Part shown: piece by piece, positions 33,174 through 41,048 of the stretch
Position numbering within the stretch: position 1 is the stretch's first letter
How the letters are laid out: every line of letters begins with the position of its first letter
Source: [Actinomadura] parvosata subsp. kistnae
GTDB lineage: Bacteria; Actinomycetota; Actinomycetes; Streptosporangiales; Streptosporangiaceae
Assembly (NCBI RefSeq): GCF_900323885.1
Contig: NZ_OOHJ01000022.1
Location: forward strand, 682,001-746,000
Direction of reading: 5' to 3'
Length of the DNA: 64,000 nucleotides
Translations under genes and position numbers: made by a program
Notes under the pieces: model-generated
What the model was told of the DNA's origin: nothing
The model's database searches: none
The model's input: the letters and a program-made list of their open reading frames with translations, nothing else

Positions 33174-34543
33174 CGTCTTGCCTCCTCGGTCGTCTCGGTC
33201 AGCTCTTCCAGTGATCGCCCTGCCGTGGCCAGCCCGAACACGATCACGCACACCACCCCGGCCACCAGCACCGCCGTGGTCAGCCCGAACACGCCGGCGA
33301 AGCCGAGGCTCGCGGCGGACGCGCCGATGATCGTCGGTGCGAGGATGCTGCCGACCCGGCCGAACGCGCTGGACAGGCCGGTGCCGGTGGCGCGGATCCA
33401 GGTGGGGAAGACCTCGGGGGTGTAGGAGTAGACGCCGGCGTACGTGCCGTTCAGGAAGAACGACAGCACCGCGCCCGCGACAGTGATCATGACGGGCGAG
33501 TCCATCTGCGACAGCCAGAACGCGCTGACCGCCGAGCCCGCGAGGTAGAGCGCGATCGTGTTCTTGCGGTCCATGCGCTCCGACAGCCAGGCGGCGGAGA
33601 AGTACCCGGGGATCTGCGCGAGGTAGATGATGATCGAGAACTCGAAGCTCTTGGTGACCGTGATGCCGCGGCCGATGAGCAGCGTGGGGATCCAGGAGAA
33701 GAACCCGTAGTACGAGAACGTGATCACGAACCAGATCAGCCAGATGACGGCCGTGCGCCTGGCCATGGCCGGGCTCCACAGGAAGCGCAGGGCGCTGAAC
33801 AGGTTCACCTTCGGCGGGTCGGCCGTGGGGGCGACGGCGGTCTCGGGCACCGGCGGCAGCGGCTCGCCGGTGGCCTTCTCCACGCGCCGCTCCAGGTCGG
33901 CGACCACCCGCTCGGCCTCGGCCGCCCGGCCCTGCTGGAGCAGGAAGCGCGGCGACTCGGGCAGCGAGCGGCGCCACCACAGCAGCATCACGATGGGCAG
34001 CGCGGTGATCACCTGCGCGATCCGCCAGCCTTCGTCGAACGTCGGCACGACGAACCGCCCGATGAGCGCCGCCATCACGAACCCGAACGAGAAGAACCCG
34101 GCCAGCGCCCCGATGAACCAGCCGCGCCGCTTGGCGGGCACGAACTCGGACAGGAACGGCGCGATGATCGCGCTCTCCGCCCCAGCCCCGGCGCCGGCCA
34201 GCACGCGCGAGCCGAGGAACACCTCGTAGTTGGGGGCGAACGCGGCGACCACGGAGAAGACGGCGTAGAAGGCGAGCGCGTACATCATCACCTTCTTGCG
34301 GCCGATGCGGTCGCCGAGCAGGCCCGCGACGGTCGCGCCGAACAGGAACCCGAACGGCGTGGCCGACCCGATGATGCCGAGCTGGACGTCGGACAGGCCC
34401 CAGGCCGCCTTCGCGCTGGGCAACAGGAACGCGACGACGGCCGAGTCCATGCCGTCGAAGGTGTAGCCGAGGCCGCCGATCAGGAGCAGGACGTAGTGCG
34501 GACGGCTCAGCGGGAGCCGGTCCAGACGGGCCAACAAGGTCAT
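33170..34543 (-). CDS. MFS transporter, aromatic acid/metabolite:H+ symporter-like
   Basis: A 457-residue 12-helix major facilitator. Motif A is GLLGDRIGRKK between helices 2 and 3. GYTFDGMDSAVVAFLLP in helix 1 has the D-G-(M/Y)-D signature of AAHS/metabolite symporters. LPESPRFLLQQGR follows helix 6 as in the sugar-porter/AAHS supergroup, and SERMDRKN after helix 8 repeats motif A. Uptake of an organic acid or small heterocycle is likely. First gene of its operon, divergent from an RpiR regulator. Confidence 0.9.
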   Translation of the reverse strand: MTLLARLDRLPLSRPHYVLLLIGGLGYTFDGMDSAVVAFLLPSAKAAWGLSDVQLGIIGSATPFGFLFGATVAGLLGDRIGRKKVMMYALAFYAVFSVVAAFAPNYEVFLGSRVLAGAGAGAESAIIAPFLSEFVPAKRRGWFIGALAGFFSFGFVMAALIGRFVVPTFDEGWRIAQVITALPIVMLLWWRRSLPESPRFLLQQGRAAEAERVVADLERRVEKATGEPLPPVPETAVAPTADPPKVNLFSALRFLWSPAMARRTAVIWLIWFVITFSYYGFFSWIPTLLIGRGITVTKSFEFSIIIYLAQIPGYFSAAWLSERMDRKNTIALYLAGSAVSAFWLSQMDSPVMITVAGAVLSFFLNGTYAGVYSYTPEVFPTWIRATGTGLSSAFGRVGSILAPTIIGASAASLGFAGVFGLTTAVLVAGVVCVIVFGLATAGRSLEELTETTEEARR

Positions 34544-34583
34544 CGAGCAACACCTTTCGCCAGGTCATGGCCCTGCAGGTCGA

Positions 34584-34621
34584 TTGCGCAGCAACATATA
34601 GTGCAAATCAGCAAAATTGCA
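34584..34621. promoter_or_regulatory. Candidate operator between MFS operon and RpiR gene
   Basis: The AT-rich divergent region holds two dyads: TTGC-gca-GCAA (34584-34594) and TGCAA-N10-TTGCA (34602-34621). Repeated TTGCA half-sites in the shared promoter suggest binding of the adjacent RpiR-type regulator and possible control in both directions. Confidence 0.5.
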
Positions 34622-34695
34622 ATGGTCTTTGCAGGTTTCGGTGGTCACGACCGCGTAGCATGCTGACCCGACCACCCCGCGAGGAAAGGGCCCAC

Positions 34696-35622
34696 GTGAC
34701 GGAGACCGCCACCGACAGCTACCAGGACTGGCTGCGCGAGCGGCTGCCGGTGCGCGGGCTGCGCGGCAAGGCGGCCGCCGTGCTGGAGGTGCTGCTGTCG
34801 CAGCCGCGCCGGGCCGCGTTCGGCTCCGCCGGGGAGCTGGCGCAGCTCGCCGGCGTCAACGTCGCCACCGTCACCCGTACGGCGCAGGCCCTCGGCTTCG
34901 CCGGCTGGCCGGCCCTGCAACAGGAGTTGCGCGCCCGGTACCTGTCCTCGCTCAGCGCCGGGCAGGTCGCCGCCGAGCACCGGGGCACCGGCTCCCCCAG
35001 CGCCCGCTCGCTGCGCCGCGACCTCGACAGCCTCGCCCTGCTCAACCGGCGCCTGGACGAAGGCGTGCTGCTCACGATCGCCGAGGCCGTGGCGGGGGCC
35101 CGCCGCACCGTCATCGTCGCCGACGGCAGCTACGCGGCCGTCGGCATCGCGCTGGCCCACAACGCCCGCCTGGCCGGCTACCCGGTGCACGCCGTGACCG
35201 GCGGTGACGCGGAGCTGGCGAACGTGATGGCCGCGATCGGCGAAGGCGACGTGCTGATCGCGATCAGCTTCTGGCGCCTGTACGAGAGCACGGTGCTGGC
35301 CGCCAACGAGGCCCGATCGCGCGGCGTGCGCGTGTTCGCCGTCACCGACGCCGCCAGCCCGGCCCTGGCCGGCGCCGCCGAGCAGGTCGTGATGGTGCCG
35401 GCGGAGGGCGAGGCGTTCTTCCCCTCGCTGACGGCCGGCATCGCCGTGGCCCAGGCGCTGGTCACGCAGCTCGCCGCCGTGGATCCGGCGCGTACGGGGG
35501 CCTCGATCGAGGCGGCGGAGGCGATGTGGGACAAGTTCGGCCTCCTCCACCGCCGGCCCGCCGCCCCCGACCAGCGCTCAGCCCTCCCAGGAGGCCACGG
35601 CGCCGACCACTCGGCCCCCTGA
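34696..35622 (+). CDS. RpiR-family transcriptional regulator (HTH + SIS)
   Basis: A 308-residue regulator. The N-terminal HTH_6 domain is visible as AAVLEVLLSQPRRAAFGSAGELAQLAGVNVATVTRTAQALGF (about residues 20-65). The SIS domain runs from about residue 120 (TVIVADGSYAAVGIALAHNARLAG, DVLIAISFWRLYESTVLAANEA), where sugar-phosphate-like ligands bind. GTG 34696 is preceded by GAGGAAAGGG and is preferred over an upstream ATG. It likely governs the divergent MFS-GAF-amidohydrolase operon. The last codons overlap a 33-bp tandem duplication, so the C-terminal tail is probably recent. Confidence 0.9.
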   Translation: MTETATDSYQDWLRERLPVRGLRGKAAAVLEVLLSQPRRAAFGSAGELAQLAGVNVATVTRTAQALGFAGWPALQQELRARYLSSLSAGQVAAEHRGTGSPSARSLRRDLDSLALLNRRLDEGVLLTIAEAVAGARRTVIVADGSYAAVGIALAHNARLAGYPVHAVTGGDAELANVMAAIGEGDVLIAISFWRLYESTVLAANEARSRGVRVFAVTDAASPALAGAAEQVVMVPAEGEAFFPSLTAGIAVAQALVTQLAAVDPARTGASIEAAEAMWDKFGLLHRRPAAPDQRSALPGGHGADHSAP

Positions 35623-35712
35623 GGAGGCCACGGCGCCGATCACTCAGCCCCGTGCGGAGCCGGCGGCGTCGAGGATCAGGCTCGTGCGGAGCCGATGGCG
35701 TCGAGGATCAGG
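35589..35712. repeat. Two tandem duplications at convergent gene ends
   Basis: A 33-bp unit (AGGAGGCCACGGCGCCGA...) repeats at 35589 and 35622 over the RpiR stop. A 32-bp unit (CGTGCGGAGCCG...GTCGAGGATCAGG) repeats at 35651 and 35683 over the thioesterase stop. The duplicated thioesterase unit re-encodes the tail LILDA-x-GSAR in another frame after the stop. Confidence 0.85.
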
Positions 35713-36395
35713 CCGATCACCTCGTCGCGGCGCGGCACCAGGTAGAAGTGGCCGCCGGGCAGCACGTGCAGCTTGAACCCGGCGCGGGTCAGCTCGCCCC
35801 ACCCCTCGGCGAGGGCCGCGTCCACTTCGGGGTCGGCGTCGCCGATGATCGCCGTGATCGGGCAGTCCAGCGGCTCGGCGGGGCGGCTGCGGTAGGTCTC
35901 GGCGAGCCGGTAGTCGGCACGCATGATCGGCAGGATGTACGCGCGCACGTCGGGCTCGTCCAGCAGCTCGGGCGCGGTGCCGCCGAGCCGCCGCAGCTCG
36001 GCCACCAGGTCCTCGTCGGTGGCGCGGTGCACGGTGCCGGGGCGGGGCACGTGCGCGGGCCGGCGCCCGGAGACGATCAGGTGGGCGGGCCGGATCCGCA
36101 GCGCCGTCTCGTACGCGAGCACCGACCCCATGCTGTGCCCGAACAGCACGGCGGGGCGGTCGAGCAGCGGCCTCATGGCCTCGGCGATCCGGTCGGCGAG
36201 CAGGTGGGCGTCGCTGACGGGCGCCTCCCCCATCCGGTCGGCGCGGCCGGGGTACTGCACGGCCCGCACCTCCACGCCCGGCGGCACCGCCCGGTGCCAG
36301 TCCCGGTAGGCCGCGGCGGCGCCGCCGGCGTGCGGGAAGCAGAACAACCGCAGGGCGGCGTTCGGGCGGGGGTCCAGAGCGTGGAACCAGGTCAT
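35676..36395 (-). CDS. Type II thioesterase (GrsT/RifR-like)
   Basis: A 239-residue alpha/beta hydrolase of the type II thioesterase family. CFPHAGGAAAAYRDW near the N-terminus and VQYPGR are hallmark segments. The nucleophile is in GHSMGS (about residue 93), the Asp in IIGDADPEV, and the His in PGGHFYL. Such enzymes remove misprimed acyl groups from NRPS/PKS carrier proteins. No NRPS or PKS gene is in this window, so it is either an orphan or acts in trans. Upstream lies a 45-bp repeat tract shared with the divergent PBP-like gene. Confidence 0.92.
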   Translation of the reverse strand: MTWFHALDPRPNAALRLFCFPHAGGAAAAYRDWHRAVPPGVEVRAVQYPGRADRMGEAPVSDAHLLADRIAEAMRPLLDRPAVLFGHSMGSVLAYETALRIRPAHLIVSGRRPAHVPRPGTVHRATDEDLVAELRRLGGTAPELLDEPDVRAYILPIMRADYRLAETYRSRPAEPLDCPITAIIGDADPEVDAALAEGWGELTRAGFKLHVLPGGHFYLVPRRDEVIGLILDAIGSARA

Positions 36396-36467
36396 GCGGT
36401 CTCCTGCGACGGCCGGGGGTCACGGTCACCTCCTACTGAACCAGCCGTCCCGGACGGACGTCACGCG

Positions 36468-36623
36468 GGCCCGGCCGCGAGCGGAAGCCCGCGTCTGGAC
36501 GAGCGTCGCACCGGCCCGGCCGTAACCGGAAGCCCGCCTCTGGACGAGCGTCGCACCGGCCCGGCCGCAAGCGGAAGCCCGCCTCTGGACGAGCGTCGCA
36601 CCGGCCCGGCCGTAACCGGAAGC
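36468..36623. repeat. 45-bp tandem repeats in divergent intergenic region
   Basis: The unit GGCCCGGCCG...CGGAAGC starts at 36468, 36513, 36558 and 36603, alternating with TCTGGACGAGCGTCGCACC at 36493, 36538 and 36583. Units 2 and 4 share GTAACCG while 1 and 3 share GC(G/A)AGCG, which suggests a 90-bp duplication of an earlier 45-bp one. It fills most of the gap between the thioesterase and PBP-like starts. Confidence 0.95.
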
Positions 36624-36674
36624 TCGTCCCCGGCGGCATCGCGGCGGGGACCCGGGCCCGCGTAAGATCCGTGC

Positions 36675-38000
36675 GTGATCTCCTTACGGGTCGTCATCAC
36701 CGCTGTCGTGGCGGCGGGTGTGCTGATCGCGGCCGGGGTCCTGGTGCTCGGCCGCGGCGGCGAGGCGGAGCCGGCGCGCGAGCGCCTGGTGCGGGCCGCC
36801 ACCACGCCCGGCCCGACCGTGCTGGTGGACGCCCGGGGCACGGTGCTGGCGGAGTTCACGGGCGAGTGCGGGAGCAGCCGGTACGCGTACGTGTGCGAGC
36901 GGGTGCGGGCCGAGCTGAAGGCGAACGCCCCGGAGCTGCTGACGGGCAAGCCGGGCCTGACGATCAGGACGGCGATCGACCCGCGCGCCCAGGAGGCCGC
37001 CCAGCAGGCCATCGACCGTCACGTCGGCCGCGCGGACGAATACCTCGCCCTGGAGGCGATGGTCGCGCCGGGCAGCGGCGAGATCAGGGCGCTGGCCGCC
37101 AGCCACGACGACCTGCGCGGTTACAAGGGCTTCCAGCAGGGCAGCACCGCCATGGTGTACACGCTGGCGGCCGCTCTGGAGGGCGGCCTGCGCACCGGCG
37201 ACGGTTTCCCGTTCGCCGCGAGCTACCGGGCGCCGACGTACGCGGCGTTCAAGAACTGCAAGGGCCAGAACGTCGGCGACCCGACCCACAGCGTGCTCAA
37301 CTTCGAGCACGGCGGAGGTGGCTTCACCACGCTGGAGTCGGGCACCCTGGCCAGGGAGAACACGTTCTTCGTGCAGCTGACCGAGCGGGTCGGGCTGTGC
37401 GAGAGCGTGCGGATGGCGCAGCGGCTCGGGCTCGAACGGGCCGACGGCCTGCGCCTCCAGGAGTTCGAGACGTTCGCGCTCGGCGTCAACGAGGTGGACC
37501 CGGTCGCGGTGGCCACCACGTACGCCACTCTCGCCGCCCGCGGCCTGCACTGCGCGCCCCGGGTGGTGACGGAGGTCAGCGACCGGAGCGGTTACCGGCG
37601 CTCGTTCCCGCCGCGCTGCGAGCAGGCGCTGGAGGCGCCGGTGGCCGACGCGGTGACGGGCGTGCTGGAGCGGGCGCTGGCCAAGGGCCCGCTGGAGGGC
37701 CTGGGCCGCGACGCGGCGGGCATGGACGGCACAATGGGCTCCAACGCCAGCGCCGGTTACGCCGGATACACGCCCGCCCTGGCGGCGGCCGTCGCGCTCG
37801 GCCACCCCGACGGCTACCGGCGCCCGCTCACCGGCGTCACCATCGGGGGCAAGCGTTACGCGGAGGTCGAGGGCACCACCATCCCCGGCCCCATCTGGAA
37901 GGACTCCATGAAGGCGGCCCTGGACGGCACCGAGGCCACGTCCTTCACCCCACCCGACACCACGCGGTTCGGCGGGTGCAGCAGGGCCTGCGCCGACTGA
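36675..38000 (+). CDS. Pseudo-penicillin-binding protein (transpeptidase fold, active site lost)
   Basis: A 441-residue protein with an N-terminal membrane anchor (residues 4-26) and an extracytoplasmic domain that follows the transpeptidase part of actinobacterial class A PBPs without the glycosyltransferase domain. Framework segments are intact (LTIRTAIDPRAQEAAQQAI, TLAAALEGG, TFFVQL, FALGVNEVDPVAVA, AGYTPALAAAVALG, IPGPIWKDSM). All three catalytic motifs are changed: SxxK is STAM (157-160), SxN is REN (227-229), KTG is MDG (350-352). Hence it is unlikely to cross-link peptidoglycan. Codon 4 is TTA, the bldA-type leucine codon. GTG start; promoter region holds 45-bp repeats. A scaffold or sensor role is possible. 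Confidence 0.88.
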   Translation: MISLRVVITAVVAAGVLIAAGVLVLGRGGEAEPARERLVRAATTPGPTVLVDARGTVLAEFTGECGSSRYAYVCERVRAELKANAPELLTGKPGLTIRTAIDPRAQEAAQQAIDRHVGRADEYLALEAMVAPGSGEIRALAASHDDLRGYKGFQQGSTAMVYTLAAALEGGLRTGDGFPFAASYRAPTYAAFKNCKGQNVGDPTHSVLNFEHGGGGFTTLESGTLARENTFFVQLTERVGLCESVRMAQRLGLERADGLRLQEFETFALGVNEVDPVAVATTYATLAARGLHCAPRVVTEVSDRSGYRRSFPPRCEQALEAPVADAVTGVLERALAKGPLEGLGRDAAGMDGTMGSNASAGYAGYTPALAAAVALGHPDGYRRPLTGVTIGGKRYAEVEGTTIPGPIWKDSMKAALDGTEATSFTPPDTTRFGGCSRACAD

Positions 38001-38020
38001 CCCGCGAGCCAGGAGGTCCG

Positions 38021-38599
38021 ATGAGACCCGTGGATCGCGCCGAGTACCTGGGGTACACACCCGCCACCGAGAGCCGCCGGCTGATCGCGAACGGCCTGCC
38101 CAAGGAGCTGCCGGAGACGCTTGGGGGCCGGCACCGGTTCACGCCGCTGTCCCTGTTCGTGGGCGACCGCCTGGCGGCCACGGCCTTCGCCCGGCTCGAC
38201 GGGGTGGGCGCGTTCTGGCTGGACGTGTGGCTGCTGTCGCCCAAGCGCGGCGGCCGCTGGAACCTGCGCACGGGCGGCACCGTCGCGGCCGACCCGTGCG
38301 ACGAAAACGTGCTGCGCCCGCGCCCGGCCGCCGCCGCGCTCGACGGGCACGCCGACGCGGGCGACAGCACCCGCTACAACGCCAGCCCCGTGCCGTGGCT
38401 GCGCCGCCCCTACCGGTGGGTCGGGTACGGGATCGTGCGGCTGTCGGCCGAGGTGGGCGTGGTGCGGCTCGGGGAGCGGGACATCATGGTGCCGGAGCAC
38501 GGGCTGCAGGCGCTGGCGTGGCGCCCGGGCCGCCACGGCGTGCCGGCGGACCTGCTCGGCCACCGCGGCGAGCATCTCGCGGTCCTCACCCTGCGCTGA
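38021..38599 (+). CDS. Hypothetical protein downstream of pseudo-PBP
   Basis: A 192-residue soluble-looking protein with no signal peptide or membrane helix. ATG is preceded by AGGAGG four bases upstream, a strong ribosome site. The gene follows the pseudo-PBP by 20 nt and is probably co-transcribed. Visible features: TPATESRRLIANGLPKELPE, FWLDVWLLSPKRGGRWNLR, WLRRPYRWVGYGIVRLSAE. No recognised domain. The Trp/Arg-rich strands suggest a beta fold. Function unknown. Confidence 0.65.
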   Translation: MRPVDRAEYLGYTPATESRRLIANGLPKELPETLGGRHRFTPLSLFVGDRLAATAFARLDGVGAFWLDVWLLSPKRGGRWNLRTGGTVAADPCDENVLRPRPAAAALDGHADAGDSTRYNASPVPWLRRPYRWVGYGIVRLSAEVGVVRLGERDIMVPEHGLQALAWRPGRHGVPADLLGHRGEHLAVLTLR

Positions 38600-38671
38600 C
38601 CGGCCCGGGTGAAAGGCGAGCACCCCTCGGCGTTCATCCCGCGCCGACCGGCCCGGGTGCGAGGCGGGCGA
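38593..38671. repeat. Imperfect 48-bp-spaced duplication at convergent ends
   Basis: About 30 bases (GCG-C/T-TGACCGGCCCGGGTG-like) at 38593 recur at 38641, covering the stop of the hypothetical gene and the end of the TetR gene. It is another instance of small tandem duplication at a tail-to-tail junction. Confidence 0.6.
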
Positions 38672-39233
38672 GGTGCCGGTCGACGAGGGCGATCACGTCG
38701 TGCGGCGAGTAGAGCCCGATCAGCGCGGGCTGCCCCAGCCCCTGGGCGAGGGCGAACAGCGCCCGCGCCTCCTGGTCGGGGTCGAGCCCGGCGGCGAGCT
38801 GCCCGGCGGCCTGCGCGGCCCGGATCTGGCCGGCGTAGAAGTCGAGCACCAGCGGCAGCCCGGCCCGGACCATCGCGCCCAGCTCGTCGGAGACCACGGA
38901 CCTGGCCAGGAAGGCGAGCCCGACGCGGGCCTCGAAGCGGCGGGTCTCGTCGAGCGGCAGGACCTCCAGGATCGCCGCCCGCAGCAGGCGCAATGGGTCG
39001 TCCTGGTCGGCGGCGGCCACGCGGAGCGCGATGCGCGCGTTGAGCTGCTCCAGCGCCACCCGCAGCATCTCCTCCTTGGTGGCGAAGTAGTGCTGGACCG
39101 CGCCCATGGACATCCCGGCCTCGGCGGCGACCTCGCGCAGGCTGACGCTGTCGAGGCCCTTGGCGTCGATGATCCGGTGCACGGCTTCGGCGATCAGCAG
39201 CCGCCGCGCCTGGTGATCGACGATCTTAGGCAT
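38634..39233 (-). CDS. TetR-family transcriptional regulator
   Basis: A 199-residue repressor. The N-terminal HTH is ILLIAEAVHRII-like with DSVSLREVAAEAGMSMGAVQHYFATKEEML (residues 28-58). The C-terminal ligand domain (BetI-like TetR_C group) is helical and ends with GLGQPALIGLYSPHDVIALVDRHL. The gene overlaps the GntR stop by 8 nt and is last in the ALDH-CoA transferase-GntR-TetR unit. It may respond to an acyl-CoA or aldehyde intermediate of that pathway, which is inference. Confidence 0.92.
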   Translation of the reverse strand: MPKIVDHQARRLLIAEAVHRIIDAKGLDSVSLREVAAEAGMSMGAVQHYFATKEEMLRVALEQLNARIALRVAAADQDDPLRLLRAAILEVLPLDETRRFEARVGLAFLARSVVSDELGAMVRAGLPLVLDFYAGQIRAAQAAGQLAAGLDPDQEARALFALAQGLGQPALIGLYSPHDVIALVDRHLARLAPGPVGAG

Positions 39234-39888
39234 CCAGGAGCGGCTCCAGCTCGGCGACGGCGTGGTCGCGGTGGACGTTGAGCGTGGTGACGGCGTCGTC
39301 GGCGGAGCGGCGGCGCAGCGCGTCGAGGGCGGCGCGGTGCTCCTCGATCACCCGCTCCCGGTTGCCCGCGTCGCCGTAGTACATGGACCGGTAGGCGTCG
39401 GTCGTGTCCCACAGCGTGCGGATCAGGCGGGCCAGGCGCGGCCGGCCCGCGCAGTCGAACAACGTCATGTGGAAGGCGCGGTTGGCCGTCGCCATGGCGG
39501 CGACGTCGCCCGCCGCCGCGGCCCGCTCGACCTCCTCCTGCGCCGCCTCGATGCGGCCGAGGTCGTCGTCGGTGAGGCGGGCCACCGCCGCGCGCACGGC
39601 CTCCTCCTCCAGCAGCTCGCGGATGCGGTAGACCTCGCGCAGGTCGTCGAGGGAGAGCATGACCACGCAGTAGCCCTTGTGCGGCTTGTAGGTGACCAGC
39701 CCCTCGCCTTCGAGCGTCTTGAGCGCCTCGCGCAGCGGGACCCGGCTGACCTGCAGCTCCTCGGCGAGCGCGTCTTGCCGGATGGGGGTGCCGGGGCGCA
39801 GGCGGCCGGTGGTGATGGCGCGGCGCAGCTCTCCCAGCACGAACTGCTGGGCGGTGGGCGGCCTGCGTCGTGCCTCGTCCGGACTCAC
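39226..39888 (-). CDS. GntR-family (FCD) transcriptional regulator
   Basis: A 220-residue regulator of the FadR/FCD subgroup. wHTH: ITTGRLRPGTPIRQDALAEELQVSRVPLREALKTLEGEGLV. The FCD helical domain shows the metal-binding pattern (IRELLEEEAVRAA, NRAFHMTLFDCAGRPRL, EEHRAALDALRRR, LNVHRDH). GTGA overlap with the CoA-transferase gene. FCD regulators of this kind include CsiR/GcdR-like regulators of glutarate use, matching the neighbouring glutaryl-CoA dehydrogenase-like gene. Probable binding site: the TTGGATCCAA palindrome at 42519. Confidence 0.93.
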   Translation of the reverse strand: MSPDEARRRPPTAQQFVLGELRRAITTGRLRPGTPIRQDALAEELQVSRVPLREALKTLEGEGLVTYKPHKGYCVVMLSLDDLREVYRIRELLEEEAVRAAVARLTDDDLGRIEAAQEEVERAAAAGDVAAMATANRAFHMTLFDCAGRPRLARLIRTLWDTTDAYRSMYYGDAGNRERVIEEHRAALDALRRRSADDAVTTLNVHRDHAVAELEPLLDA

Positions 39889-41048
39889 TGCCTCAATATC
39901 TCACGAACCCAGGCATCGTCCTGCCCGAGCGCGGGCGGCGGGCGGTGGTAGGAGGGCGGGGTGGCGCTGAGGCGGATCGGGTTGGCGACCTGGCCGGCGC
40001 CGCCCAGCTCGACGGACGGCTCCAGGCCGAGCTCGCCGGCCAGGGCGAAGGCGGCGGCCAGGTCGTTGATCGGCCCGCACGGCACCCCGGCGGCCGTCAG
40101 CCGCTCGAACCACTCGTCGGCCGTGCGCCCGGCCAGGGCCGCGTTCAGCTCGGGGACCAGGGTGTCGCGGGCGGCGACGCGGTCGGCGTTGGTGGCGTGG
40201 CGGGGGTCGTCGGCGAGGTCCTGGCGGTCGAGGGCGAGGCAGAGCGCGCGGTACTGGCGGTCGTTGCCGGCGGCGATCACGATCGGGCGGTCGGCGGCCT
40301 GGAACACCTCGTACGGGACGATGCTCGGATGCCGGTTGCCCATGGCCTGCGGGACGACGCCGGCGGCGGCGTAGGCGGAGGCGTGGTTGGTCAGCGCCGA
40401 CAGCAGCGACGACAGGAGCGAGACCTCCACATGCTGACCGGCCGCCTGCTCGGAGGCGGCGCCGCCCAAGCGGCCGCCCTGGCCTGTCTGGTCGCGATGG
40501 CGGAGGGCGGCGAGGATGCCGAGGGCGGCGTGCAGGCCGGTGATCACGTCCACCAGCGCCACCCCCGCCTTCGTGCCGGGCCCGCCGGGCTCGCCGGTGA
40601 CGCTCATCAGCCCGCCGACGGCCTGCGCGATCAGGTCGTACCCGGGCAGCTCGGCCCCGGCCCCCGACCCGAACCCGGTGATCGAGCAGTACACCAGGCC
40701 GGGGTTGAGCGCGCGCAGCGCCTCGTAGCCGAGGCCGAGCCGGTCCATCGTGCCGGGCTTGAAGTTCTCGACGAGCACGTCCGCCCGCGCCGCGAGGGCG
40801 CGCGCCACCTCGGCGTCGGCGCGCAGGTCGAGCGCGATGGAGCGTTTGTTGCGGTTCACGCCGAGGAAGTACGTCGCCTCGCCGGAGGGCGCGTACGGAG
40901 GCCCCCAGGCGCGGGTGTCGTCCCCGGTGCCGGGCCGCTCGACCTTGACGACGTCGGCGCCGAGGTCGGCGAGCAGCATCGTGCAGTAGGGCCCGGCCAG
41001 CACGCGGCTGAAGTCGGCGACCAGCAGCCCGGACAGCGCTCCGCTCAC
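39885..41048 (-). CDS. CaiB/BaiF class III CoA-transferase
   Basis: A 387-residue family III CoA-transferase. Landmarks: DFSRVLAGPYCTMLLADLGADVVKVERP, LGVNRNKRSIALDL, DVLVENFKPGTMDRLGLGYE, and the catalytic aspartate in GYDLIAQAVGGLM. A stretch of about 14 residues (GGRLGGAASEQAA region) is inserted before GQHVEVSLL, where relatives read RTGRGQHV directly. GTG start overlaps the ALDH stop. In the context of a glutaryl-CoA dehydrogenase it could activate glutarate (as human SUGCT does) or another dicarboxylate. Assignment to glutarate is inference. Confidence 0.92.
   Translation of the reverse strand: MSGALSGLLVADFSRVLAGPYCTMLLADLGADVVKVERPGTGDDTRAWGPPYAPSGEATYFLGVNRNKRSIALDLRADAEVARALAARADVLVENFKPGTMDRLGLGYEALRALNPGLVYCSITGFGSGAGAELPGYDLIAQAVGGLMSVTGEPGGPGTKAGVALVDVITGLHAALGILAALRHRDQTGQGGRLGGAASEQAAGQHVEVSLLSSLLSALTNHASAYAAAGVVPQAMGNRHPSIVPYEVFQAADRPIVIAAGNDRQYRALCLALDRQDLADDPRHATNADRVAARDTLVPELNAALAGRTADEWFERLTAAGVPCGPINDLAAAFALAGELGLEPSVELGGAGQVANPIRLSATPPSYHRPPPALGQDDAWVREILRQ

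Noticed and set aside
35676-36395. Thioesterase as a sign of an NRPS/PKS cluster
   Set aside because: No carrier protein, synthetase or tailoring genes are in the window; only an orphan thioesterase can be claimed.
36433-36639. A 68-codon leftward frame made of 15-residue GFRLRPGRCDARPEA-type repeats
   Set aside because: The 45-bp repeat length keeps every frame open. No RBS or family support; treated as non-coding repeat.
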